Shown: in pieces, positions 1-10,530 of the stretch | How the letters are laid out: every line of letters starts with the position of its first letter | Position numbering within the stretch: the stretch's first letter is position 1 | Source: Lingula anatina | Lineage: Eukaryota; Brachiopoda; Lingulata; Lingulida; Lingulidae | DNA length: 57,853 bases | Assembly: GCF_001039355.2 (NCBI RefSeq) | Contig: NW_019775737.1 | Location: 175,049 to 232,901 of the forward strand | Reading direction: 5' to 3' | Notes under the pieces: model-generated | What the model saw: the letters and a program-made list of their open reading frames with translations, nothing else | What the model was told of the DNA's origin: nothing | Database searches by the model: none | Translations under genes and position numbers: made by a program

Positions 1-265
1 CAAAAACCCCCCCCCCCCCCCCCCCCCCCAAGATAATTCTAACCAATCACTTTTAACCAGTGGAGGTGATGGCAGGCAGTGTTTGCTGCAGTTACTTATT
101 CCACATGAGCTCTTGGGGCTTTCCCCAAATTTCTACTTATCTTCCCTAAATTCACAGAATGATAAAGGTGGGTGAAGTGTGTCTGTGCACACTTTCAAGT
201 CCCCACCCCCTACAATTATTTCTAATCAGCTATTGCTACTGACCCAAAAGTTATTAGGTACAAAC

Positions 266-1616
266 CTGCAGCAATGCTTATTCCTCCTGAGATTTTTAAT
301 GCTGAGCTATCTGTCTCACAACACTGGAAGAGGAAGCCTCCCTCTGCAAAGGAGGCGGTCATGAAGACAAACACAGCAATCAGACTCAGGTACTGGCAGG
401 CTATGAACCACGCTGTGAAAGAGATGTATCGAGAAAGTCAATTAAATGTGTACCAAAATAAATGTTGTTAGTCATCCAGTAGAATAAGAGTGATAAATAT
501 GAATGATTCTGCTACTGGAACCTGCATTATGTCAGTTGTTAAATTTAAGTTCCAGTATCAGAGTTATTCATATTTATTAAAGTGAATTAAAATTAGGATT
601 AGATGAAAAGTTCAAAATAGAATTAAGTCCCAACTCAAGTTTTATTACTGTTGTCTATGACTATAACATGTGTACAGTAGCATTAATTATATATATATGG
701 AAACCAGACTCAAGCAGATACTAATAGGCTAACCCAGGCTTCAATAGAATATTGACATGTATAATTTAACAATAATTGATACATTAATGAAGTAGGAAAT
801 TTTGAACTTGGCTATGATTCATTTCACAAAGCATAATATAAAATTAATGTAGATTACATCTTTATAGATTAATAACACCTTATATGTAAAGACATGGTTG
901 AAATTAAGTTTTTTTCCCAATTATGGTATAGATATCATTAATCTACAATGGGATTTTATGGTAGGTTGATAAGAAAATCAATTTGCATTTTAATCAAGAT
1001 ATTTGACCAGTGACTCACACCTGTTAATGCAGGTAGAATTGGGTCACCCAAGTCAGCAAGACTTAAAGTCTTCACAATTAACAAACTCATTGAATTTAAC
1101 GGGCATTTTTACACCATATAAGACACAATTTAATTTTTTTACAACAGGTATCTTGTTGAAGCAAAGGTGTTATAGTTAAACCTGAATAGTGTATTAATTG
1201 TAGTTTTGAAGTGAAACAAATGCTGTTTTTTTGCCAGTATCTCCTGGTTAAAAATTCAGAAATAACATCCACTTTCACTAAACACATTTTACATTGTGCA
1301 CAAACTCATAATGACCTCTCTTGACATAAATTTCAGTATATATCCCTCAATACTTACGTGGCATTAAGTGGTCTCTCATCCACCAATATTCTGGAGAATA
1401 AACCCACCAACATCCACTGTAAGGCTTGGCTAACAGGTCATCTGGGTTTTTGTAATTGTCCAGGCAAAACTCCCAAAGTCCGCATCGCACAAAGCCGTGA
1501 CTGTCTCTAATGTCTGATTTCTCATACCAGTTAGGGGTGCAGAAGCCTACTATGTTGAATAGTAGAGCTAATAGGCTTAATGCGAAGCCGATGTAAAATG
1601 TAGCGTTGGACCCCAT
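266..1616 (-). CDS. claudin/PMP22-like paralogue, 5' part only (last exon off the left edge)
   Basis: This is a tandem copy of the neighbouring claudin-like gene. Exon 1 is complement 1358-1616 and exon 2 is complement 266-412, joined in phase 1; exon 2 ends at a GTTTGT donor, again phase 1. Exon 1 encodes TM1 and a loop with W30, GLW at 46-48, C51 and C69, then LMP, which continues as PWFIACQYLS in exon 2 exactly as in the paralogue. Exon 2 also encodes TM2 and the start of TM3. No TM4 exon is visible, so it should lie left of base 1. I chose the Met at 1616 because it aligns best with the paralogue's start. In-frame ATGs upstream, with the frame open to 1766, could add up to 50 residues that have no counterpart in the paralogue. 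The reading frame is intact in both exons, so this looks like a working gene cut by the window. Confidence 0.78.
413..1357 (-). other. intron 1 of the left claudin-like gene
   Basis: AT-rich intron of 945 bp with no coding signal. Its one notable content is the 29-bp inverted repeat at 493-577, listed separately. Confidence 0.7.
493..577. repeat. near-perfect intronic inverted repeat (hairpin, 29-bp arms)
   Basis: Arms 493-521 and 549-577 are inverted copies differing at three positions. Two of these become G-U pairs in RNA read from the plus strand, leaving one C-U mismatch, around a 27-nt loop. It lies inside intron 1 of the left claudin-like gene. The size (about 85 nt) suits a pre-miRNA or a small fold-back element. 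I recognise no known miRNA seed, and expression is unproven. Confidence 0.55.
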
Positions 1617-4203
1617 CTTTAAGTCTCCAAATTCAAGATGGTGGCCTCCTTCTATGGCAGTTGAGGGGGGAGTGCAGGTCTTTGGGATTGATGGGTGATT
1701 CATTATTGTTTGGTAATTTTGAAATTTTGTTTTAAGATTCTGCAGTTGGTATGTGTTTAGGATCAACCAAACTTGTCATATATACAATTGATATGGTTTT
1801 CCTCTACAATGAAAAACATTTCATTAGATTAATTCTGAATATGGGAGTCATTAAGTCATGGATTTATCAATCCCATGAGACCTTTTTTCACCTGGCTATG
1901 ACAAACATACCTGGCTGCCATTTTAATGAGATCATAAACTGGGTCACTTGTATTCCAGCTGAAGGGGTGACAGGTTGTGTCACCCTGTAAGCACCAGATA
2001 AAGATATGATTGGTTTATTACCCGGTCTTTAAACTTTATCAAATACTGCAGTTAAAGTTAGGGCAAGTGCTGTAAACAATGTGATACAGATTTGTGGGGA
2101 AAAAATTGGCCAAATATTTTATTTATTCGTCCATTTCATTTTTATTTTATTTTTTTGTACTGACAACTAATTTGTTTGGAATTAAGACTTAAACAGTGTT
2201 CTTATAAACATGGGTGCAAATTCAAGAAGTGCATATTTAAAAATAGGGTTCATACCCGTATTGTTTCTGAACGTAGCCAGGTGTATTCAAGTAGAATTGG
2301 AACATTTCCAGACTGATTGTAAACTGTTAAATGATGGATAAAACCAGTTTTATTGCTCTTGTGTGTGGGATGAGTGGACAAGCCAGGATGTGGTAAAAAT
2401 AATTATTATTACGCTGTTTGATCTGAATATAATTAAACATAACTCTCTGTAGCATCTTAAATTAATGAAAAGCAAACATCACGTTCATTTTACAAAAGTC
2501 TTTTTATTTTACAAAATGTATCTACATGGCGTCAAGTCATCTACAGCAAGCCTACTTCATAGTAGCATTAAAATAGGCATGATTTACATTGTATAGACCC
2601 CTCTGCTTATTATCTAATATTACGTATTGGCTGAATTTGGGCTGAGGGATAATTATCTGGTAATTGCATGCTTTATTCAAACAAGATCAATTAAATCTAT
2701 TTCTCAAAACAAACTTCCATTTGTAGACAAAATCCAAAAAAGATGACTTATACATTCTCAAAATCAAGCTAATTTAAGATTAATGTCAAAAAGTATGCTT
2801 TGATTGGGAGAAACTAAAATGATCAGTTCTGATTCTGGAATAAGAAATAGAAATAAATGAAATGTTTGGAATAAGTGATCAGGTACCAGACTTGTGACCC
2901 ATTTATCTTCATTCAGAAATCAGTCGCAAGCAACTAACTAAACTCATATACATACTAAGAATAGCACGTAAGAGCTAAAATAATTATCAGAACATGTCAC
3001 TTAGTAGCAAACTATTATATATATATATCAAAACCCTGATATTTTTGACTTAAGTTTTCAAAATAAAAATGTAAAAAGGAATGCAAATGAAATTTGCCAT
3101 TGTCACATATTGAGAGAAACAACTTGAGAAATATCTCGGAAAAGACAGCTGTTAGCTGTCAATTTTTCTAGGTACTTTGACCTATAATTAGTGCAAATTA
3201 TTATTTTAACTCAAGAGATTATATCTCAGCTATAAAAGACTAGTCAATCCTAATGATTATGGTAACTAGTATTTAATATGATACAGTAATATATGTGAGG
3301 CTTTCAAGTAATATACACAGTTCTGAGTTACTCTTTGGGTTCTGCATTGCAGGCAGTTTTTTTGTACAATTGTTCAACTTTTTTTTACAGAAATATGGCT
3401 TGGTTCAAAGATAAGCACATTAAACCACATTTAAGTATTTCAAGTATAGAATGTGTAAGAAAATATTTTGAACTACCATTTTTATATTTCATAGTACAAG
3501 ATTTGCAGGTCATCTCATCGTTTTCAGGTAACTTTAAATGGCACAACTTGTTTCCTTGCAGAACTTGTTTTGAATGTTGGTCCCCTTTTTACATATGAAT
3601 CAATAACATGCAGAAATTTTTCTTAAACAAATCGCCATATGTATAGACAGAAAAATTCTGTTTGTGACGTAAACACGTCTCAAATGGTTAAATCTTTCAC
3701 TATAAGCATTTAATTAGAAGTTGAGAAATAAGAAAATTAATGTATCTTATAGAAAACTTGGTAGTCTAAGAACAAATATACATATTTTTACTATCCATGT
3801 TGCCATGGCTCCACATATACATTGTACTAAAAGTTACGGAAATATGTACAACTAAATAAAATGCAACCAGTGAACATATATAGTGAAAAAATCCACAAGA
3901 AATGTTCTAAAAAGGAATATATGGGTCTTTATGAAAGTTGCGAATATTCAGAAAGAACCAACATTAAATGTATTATAAAACAAAATTGCCATTTAAATAC
4001 AGTTTCCATGTGAATATTTGTAGAATGTGAAATGGTGAATTGTGTAGAAAGTCCTAAATGGTAATATTTAAGTCCCCCCGTCAGTATCTTGGACACCAGT
4101 TAAACTTTTATTCAGAGTATACTGTGAGGTCTTAAATGCCATTTAACACCCAGTCATGACATCTTGAGGGGTCTTAAATGCCATTTATAATCCAAAAAAA
4201 CAT
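1617..4203. other. spacer between the two claudin-like genes
   Basis: This 2.6-kb AT-rich stretch holds the 3' UTR of the right-hand gene and the presumed promoter of the left-hand one. Near 4126-4190 a short stretch (GTCTTAAATGCCATTTA) is repeated twice within the putative 3' UTR. The short open frames here, such as 3335-3598, have no recognisable domain and I do not call them genes. Confidence 0.5.
4107..4112 (-). promoter_or_regulatory. putative polyadenylation signal AATAAA
   Basis: The minus-strand AATAAA lies 92 nt downstream of the TAA stop of the complete claudin-like gene, a normal distance for a short 3' UTR. Confidence 0.45.
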
Positions 4204-6386
4204 TTACATATGAGGAGGTGGGATTGTTCCCATGTTAAAAGAGTTCGGGTCCTTCTTAACCATGCGTGACAGTTTGGATCCGGCCATAGCAAGACCGCAT
4301 CCTGCGAAACATGCAACGAATCCGGAGAGCACGGCAAAGGCGTAGGACCATGACAGGTAGTTGAAGTCAGGGCGCGGCATCCAGGTGCGGTCACCGCTTA
4401 GGGCACCAAATACAATCACCACCATTCCTTCTATGATACCTAGGCAAAGGGAAAAAATAGATACAGACTAACTATTTGGTTAAATTGAGTAGGTTTATCT
4501 GTCGGGTATTAATCACTGTAGAAATTTTCAGAAAAAAAAATTTTTTTGAAGAGTATTTGAATCTCTGTCGTGTCCATTTGTCTGCCTCGTAGAGTAACGA
4601 CATGCCAAAAGGCAAAATAAAACATTGTATGAGTTCAGTTGAGGTTTCTTGACTATGGGTTACATATTATGTGTTCACAACACAAGTAGCACAAAAAATC
4701 TTGGCTATCTCAGTGCTTGGTCTTTCAAAAAGGGGAGGATGCTGAGCTGACTTACCACTAGGTAGCAGCAGTCATAGCATTTTAACAATATGTAGTAAAA
4801 AATCAATCTGATAAGGATACGTACAATTTATAAGGTTAGGGCTTCCTAAATGCACAGGTCATAAATTTATAAATCTAGTCAAATATTAGGACCAGAATTA
4901 ATCACATGGCTATACTTACATGCGCAAACCATCAAGAAAGCTGACAGGTAAATAGAGGGAACCTCAAGCGTTGTGGAGCAACATCTCATGTAGTAGATAC
5001 TTTGAATACACAAGGCCAGGAGTTCTAGAACCAAGGCAGATACTGATAGCCACTGGGCGGCAATGAACCAGGCTGGAATGAGAAAAAATGTGATTTTATT
5101 TAATAAAATATTTATAATACTTTGGATACACAAGACTGAGAGTTCAAGAACCAATGAAGACAAACACTGGACAATAATGAACAAGCTAGAACAATTAAAA
5201 TGCAATTATAGCATTTAATGAAATGTTTAAGATAATTTGTAATAGTAAGTGTAGTAAGAGCAATTGTAAATGATGAACAATTTTCATGTGCGTCGGCATG
5301 CTGTGTAAGCGATATCATTGATAAGAATTACAAAAAGTGAAAAAGTATGTGAGCAGCATTTAATAATTTGGGGGGAATATCTGTAACATCACTTACAGAC
5401 ATTAAGTGACAGTGGGCCATGCTTTAACAACAGAAAAAAATGCAAAGTAAAATATCTAAACATGACACTTATCAAATATCAGGAAACCTCATTAGCTGGT
5501 AAAGCATAATGTTAAAATTATTTTAAAAAATGAGCTAACTTTGATGTTTCTGATAGAATTGGTTTCATTTAGACTCTACCTGGTATAGGTTAGTGCAGTA
5601 TATGAAGTGTTAACCTCATATAATACTTTTCAAACATTTTAAAACTCAGCAAGTTGATTTTTTTTTCATCTGCTCTAATCTAACAGTTTTTGGCAGACCC
5701 AAGAAAAGATGGTCTAGTTGGCTTCTGTAGAGATAAGTACCTATTTAACACTTTCACTGTATCATGTTAGCTCATATATTATGTATCGTTTTTCAGTAAA
5801 AAAATATGTTGTGATTTCAATTAATCAGCTGTCTAAGTGCCACAAATATTTTAAAGAATTCTGGTTTTCATGAATTAATCTCTTCAGATTTTATATTTAA
5901 AGAAGCAGAGTTCTTAAAATTTCAAACTTCTCTTTACTTCCTAAATAGCAAGCAGCCATTTTGAATTCCCAGCAACTGACTCACAGTTAAAAACAAAATC
6001 ACACCTTGACCTAATTTTACCTGCGGGTATAACAAACACTAGGTTTGCTTATATTCCAATGCATATAATATAAATAAATATATTAATATATATTTTTTTC
6101 AAAGTCAGTACTTACGTGGCATAAGAAACTCCCTAATGTTGAAGTATTCTGGTGAATAGACCCACCAGCATCCAACATAACTTTTAGCAAGGTAATCCTG
6201 TGGGTGAGTGAAGGCGTTGAAGCAGAATTCCCATAATCCTGCTCTGAGAAAATCGCTCTGCGTTCTCTCCCATGACTGTATCCAGTGAGGGCTACAGAAT
6301 GCCACAACGTGGAAGATGAGAGCTATGAAAGTGAGGATAAAACTTGCTATAAAGACTGGACTCTCATTTCTCCCACCATTCGCCAT
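4204..6386 (-). CDS. claudin/PMP22-like four-transmembrane protein, complete, three exons
   Basis: Exons, in gene order, are complement 6116-6386, 4920-5072 and 4204-4439; both introns are GT-AG and phase 1, and the exons sum to 660 bp (219 aa plus stop). Membrane segments lie near residues 11-31, 93-115, 128-152 and 166-190. The first extracellular loop carries the claudin-family hallmark: W35, GLW at 50-52, C55 and a second Cys at 73. After the loop comes MPPWF, assembled across the first splice junction. The C-terminus is short and charged and does not end in an obvious PDZ ligand. Claudin/PMP22 proteins act at cell junctions or in membrane organisation; whether this one seals septate junctions is not shown. 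The start is the first Met, in a good context (AAG ATG G) just before TM1. A minus-strand AATAAA (4107-4112) lies about 90 nt past the stop. Family confidence is high; the subfamily is unknown. Confidence 0.85.
5109..5190 (-). pseudogene. decayed duplicate of claudin exon 2 (5' half with acceptor)
   Basis: Read on the minus strand, this segment encodes LFIIVQCLSSLVLELSVLCI, a close copy of WFIAAQWLSVSALVLELLAL from the true exon 2 some 110 bp further along the transcript. The copied splice acceptor (TTCTAG) is still there. One base has been lost just inside the copied exon, so splicing at this AG would shift the frame relative to exon 1. It therefore looks like a non-functional relic of a local duplication within intron 1. 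Confidence 0.7.
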
Positions 6387-6920
6387 CTTGGATTCTCTGT
6401 CCTCTGTCTCACCTGTACAGGTGGGTGGACGGGTAGATTTTAGGGAGAGGACAAGGAAAATTATAAATCTTGTATTCCTTTATGTTTTATGATAGCAGAA
6501 ATTTATGACTCACTTCTAACATAAAATCCTATGCATTAGTAGTGATATTATAAAAACATTTTGTGGTATTTGCCCTGTTTTGTTATATTTATCTGAAAAA
6601 AAAATTACTCTCTGTCTCCCCCTATAATTGAGACCTGCTCTACCTGTTGATTCACTTGCATGGCGGTTAAAGTGAAAATGAGGCTGCCAGACATTAAACA
6701 AGGAATGTGGGTCTACTGATTAAGTGGAGGGGGTGTCAGGTGGTTCTGAATTCACTGCCAGGTAATACTGAAGAATTAAGTGTTGGGTGCCAGGATAGCT
6801 GAATCTCATTTGGGAATGAATGTGTGGCCAAGAGATGTGTTAGCATAATGGATGTTAATTAATTTTAAAGATATTTAAAAGAGTATACAATAAAGATTGC
6901 TTAAAGAACTTTTTGTGGTG

Positions 6921-6953
<33 letters not shown>

Positions 6954-7524
6954 AGTTCCGTATAGGAGTTCATTTATTTATTCCTTATTTTTTATTTCAG
7001 TATTTATTGTTTCAATTATTATTTATATTTATTTTAAAAAAAATTTAATGCTGAAAGCAGTGTGAAATTTCATGGCATTTTGGCATTATATTTTGTATTA
7101 AAATGGACAATACTAATAAATATTGATTTTACATTACTTCGATAATAAGGATAAAAAACAAAAAATGTACTGTGTAATATGTCATATTTTTAACTAAAAG
7201 TAGATTTCTCAGATAAAGGAAGAGAAAAAAATATGAACATATTAATTGTATAAAAAATTAATTTTTATTACATTTTTGTATATATTTTTATAAATATAAT
7301 TTCTTTAATTTCTAGTACATGTACATACTTTGGATTCATGTATAAAAATTGTTTCACCCACTTTATTTCACCAAAAAATGAATCATGCATAAAAATTCAA
7401 TTTTTATCTTGAATTTTCTCCATCCCATGTAGCATCAGAATTGAGTTGTTTTTATTATTATTATTTTATTTTACCCATCAGTGATCACTTTTAAGTAAAA
7501 GTCGCAACGTTTTTTCTTTTCCAG
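6387..7524. other. AT-rich spacer with an A32 tract, possible retroposed 3' end
   Basis: This stretch lies between the claudin start and the first visible kinase exon. A 32-base A run (6921-6952) follows AATAAA (6889-6894) by 27 nt, the arrangement expected at the 3' end of a retroposed transcript inserted in plus orientation. Its source is not identifiable. From 6953 to 7500 the DNA is very AT-rich with no exon signal. I looked for earlier kinase exons here and saw none. Confidence 0.45.
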
Positions 7525-9336
7525 TATGGTTTGACCCCACTGACCTCCACAAGGCAGAGAAGCCGTTTCACAGCGATGCCTTCACCAAGATCATGTACAC
7601 GTCCCCGAATATCAATGAACTGAGACACATGAGGCGGGGGTTGATGGGAGGGACAGGGGAGATTGAAACAGGTGAGCAGGGAATGGTTTTGAAAATTCCA
7701 GATGTGTCTGGCACGCCCCCTTACAAAGCAACATGAACAGCATCATGAACTATGAAGCTTTCCCGACTTAACCCAAGTACTTTAAGTAACTCCTTGGGGA
7801 TTCTCACTAAATTGCTTTCAGTTCAAGCAGATTTCATGTCTGACACCCCCCAACCCCTCCTTCAAAACTTAAAGTACCTGGATAAAGTGGGGGAAACTTA
7901 ATGGTCCATGATGTTGTTCATGTTGCTTTGCCAAGAGGGCTTGGTTGACAACTAAGCTGATTACATTGACTGTGCCCTAGCTAGAATCCCCGCTGAGATA
8001 GATATGTAACCTGGGAGCAGTCAGGACTCCTTATTTACTATAATTTTGTCATTATATATATTGTTATTATTATTATCATGGGCGGGGATCAGTCAAGGCT
8101 CTCTATTTCCTATTGTTATTAATAATAATGATAATATTGTTATTATTATACCCTCAGGCTAGACAGATGACTAACCTCTGAATGCCTTGCTAGATTTATT
8201 ATGTATTATTATTATCATTGGCTGGGATCATTCAGGACTCCCTATTTACTATTATTATTTTTTTTTTTTAATACCCTCAGGCCAGACAGATGACTTACCT
8301 CTGAATACCTTGCTAGAAGAAAGTGTGGAGATATGCAGACAGTTAATAGAATACATTCCAAACATCTTAGTGACTTTAGGAAAGCATGGTATTTTACTGT
8401 GCAGGAACTCTAGCCAAGACAATCCATTCCCATACAAAGGAAAAATTGTGCCAGTAAGTAATGCTAGGTACATACTTTATTTTAAAGTCCATTTTTATTA
8501 TTTTTCTTTTTTTTAAATATTTTTTATGTACAGATAATGTTGCATCTGTACTTATAACCCTGACCAAAACATGTGGTACTTGTCAGGTACATATTAAGTC
8601 TTATTACAAGCACTTGTCTGTACATTTGACAGCCTTTTCTAACTCATCGCAGAACCATTCTCGCATTTTGAAGACTACCACTTCTAAGTGCAAAGTGAGT
8701 ATGTAGTTTACATGAATTCCAAATTTAATTCTAGTAGTTTTTAATGTGTTGCATAATAGGCAATGATGGTAAGGCATTATGATTAAAGGCATACTCTACA
8801 CATTTTAAACATGCTTTCGGTATTGCAAATCTTCTCATCTTTCCAAATTCAGACCTAAATGAAGAAAAAAAACCCTCACATTAAAGTATCTGAGTTCAAT
8901 ATTTCCTTCTGAAGGAAAAAGGAAAATGGCTAAATTATCCACTAGCGATGATGTCATGGATTCCCCTTCTCCCAAGCACACCAATCCCAGCAGAGCACAT
9001 TAAATCTTGGCTTGCTTTCAATTGTGTCATGCAATATTTCAGCTGCTGACTGGGATCAACTGGTTGTGAATGTTTTCTTACATTAAAATGAGATGATGAA
9101 CTGACTTGATGAATAATGGCTGAATTGTGGCAAGCATTTGTAAAGGTGATATGTCACTTAATTTGTGTACTGAATTATTTATTTTTGATTATCTGTTGGG
9201 ACAAGAGCTTGCTTAATTTTTTCTTTCCCTTTTCCAGTCTGAAGGAGCCTTGACTGCCATGTATTGTCCAGCGTATGCACAGGGCCAGCAACAGGTGCCC
9301 CTGGTCAGTGTATCTGGAGCTGGAGACAGGTAGAAA

Positions 9337-9367
<31 letters not shown>

Positions 9368-9429
9368 ACAGGGCCAGCAACAGGTGCCCCTGGTCAGTGT
9401 ATCTGGAGCTGGAGACAGGTAGAAATGAA

Positions 9430-9472
<43 letters not shown>

Positions 9473-9526
9473 ACAGGGCCAGCAACAGGTGCCCCTGGTC
9501 AGTGTATCTGGAGCAGGAGAGAGGTA

Positions 9527-9565
<39 letters not shown>

Positions 9566-9623
9566 ACAGGGTCAGCAACAGGTGCCCCTGCTCAGTGTAT
9601 CTGGAGCAGGAGACAGGTAGAAA

Positions 9624-9662
<39 letters not shown>

Positions 9663-10304
9663 ACAGGACCAGCAACAGGTGCCCCTGCTCGGTGTGTCTG
9701 GAGCCAGAGATGGGTAGAAATCAATCAGTAAATAAAAAGGAACTAACTATAAGGTAAATGAATAAAATTAAAAGCTGTGTTTTAAGGTGAAATTGTGATA
9801 TCCAAACATTTTAATTGCACAGCTCTAGCTGTCACTGTGACAACATGTTGTAATTGTTCCCCATCTGACATCATTAGAAAGTAGCAACAATTATTAAATA
9901 GTTATTATGTCGATACTTGTTATTGTATTAGAGTAATTGTCAAATTCATTGCATGTGTGTGTGTGCACATGCATAGGATAGATTTTTAAATGCACAGGAA
10001 TAAAGATCATAAAGGTTTTCTCAAATAATTTTAAAACTTGCTTTATACTGTTCCGCTTTACGTACTTTTTTTTAGTCTTTTCTATAATATTATTGTATTT
10101 TTTTTCTTGTTTCCCAGTATGGTGGCAGCCATAGTCTACAGTTTACTTAGAGACATTCCAGCTGCAGACTGTATCAAGTACGGACTTCTTGCCGCTACCC
10201 TCTCACTACAATCTCATCATGCAATAATACCCAGCATGCACCAGAAGTTACAGGAACACAACATCAAGGACATGTGCTGGAGAGACAGTCACTTAGAGAT
10301 ATAA
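7525..10304 (+). CDS. PfkB-family kinase, C-terminal five exons (pseudouridine kinase-like)
   Basis: Exons are 7525-7671, 8281-8453, 8653-8694, 9238-9329 and 10118-10304. Phases agree (1, 0, 0, 2) and the segment encodes 213 residues to the stop. The opening residues VWFDPTDLHKAEKPF resemble the kinase half of pseudouridine-degrading bifunctional proteins. Family motifs are SPNINE (the N-x-x-E metal-binding motif), VTLGKHGILLC, and GAGDS at 9316 onward with the catalytic Asp; the motif's Ser is assembled across the last junction. Pseudouridine kinase phosphorylates pseudouridine, and the glycosidase half then cleaves the product to uracil and ribose phosphate. The 42-bp third exon is the least certain. 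The N-terminal part of the kinase, and any glycosidase domain, is missing: the first visible exon starts mid-codon, so it has upstream exons that I could not find in this window. It could also be a truncated copy or a plain PfkB kinase. Confidence 0.75.
7971..8320 (+). repeat. degenerate tandem repeat copying an exon acceptor
   Basis: Two clear copies and one weak copy of a 100-140 bp unit precede and include the start of kinase exon 8281-8453. Each has a GGATCATTCAGGACTCC-like block, an ATT-rich block, then CCCTCAGG and the first ~35 bp of the exon. In the copy at 8151-8192 the acceptor AG is intact, but the copied exon reads stop codons (TAG, then TAA) in the frame set by the preceding exon. 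The first copy (about 7971-8040) is badly eroded. Confidence 0.65.
9280..9720 (+). repeat. tandem array of a kinase-exon segment linked by (TAAA)n
   Basis: The last ~50 bp of kinase exon 9238-9329, together with its GTAGAAA donor, is repeated four more times downstream (starting near 9368, 9474, 9566 and 9664). The copies are separated by 20-50 bp of (TAAA)n. The first extra copy is essentially identical to the exon and later ones diverge progressively; the last has lost the donor consensus. All carry codons around the GAGD catalytic motif. No copy except the true exon has a pyrimidine-rich acceptor in front, so they should lie in the intron. Confidence 0.85.
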
Positions 10305-10311
10305 AGACTAT

Positions 10312-10530
10312 GATCACCTGAATACCACTTACAGAGAGTGGAGACCTCCACCAAGGATCACCTGAATACCACTCACAGAGAGTGGAGACCTCCACCAAGG
10401 ATCACCTGAATACCACTCACAGAGAGTGGAGACCTCCACCAAGGCAGCTCAAGTCAATTAACATTCTTATTCGGTTAATAATTGGTGAATTAATTAATAG
10501 AGAGAGGAGACCTCCACCAAGGCAGCTCAG
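10312..10530 (+). repeat. 44-bp tandem repeat in the kinase 3' UTR
   Basis: Three nearly identical 44-bp units (10312, 10356, 10400), each containing GAGTGGAGACCTCCACC, begin 8 nt after the kinase stop codon. A partial fourth unit recurs at about 10500-10530 after an AT-rich insertion. Each unit contains the short self-complementary stretch GTGGAGACCTCCAC, so a transcript would carry a row of small hairpins. Confidence 0.8.

Noticed and set aside
266-412. Apparent frameshift in exon 2 of the left claudin-like gene
   Set aside because: On re-reading the bases the frame is continuous from the acceptor to the donor; the shift was my counting error.
179-471. Plus-strand open frames over the left claudin exon
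   Set aside because: They are antisense shadows of exon 2 of the minus-strand gene.
8461-8706. Longer reading of the small third kinase exon (open frame from 8461)
   Set aside because: No acceptor at the right phase fits the longer frame; only 8653-8694 keeps phase 0 on both sides with a GTGAGT donor.
9213-9578. 121-aa minus-strand open frame rich in FIYLFIYL
   Set aside because: It is produced by reading the (TAAA)n linkers and exon copies backwards.
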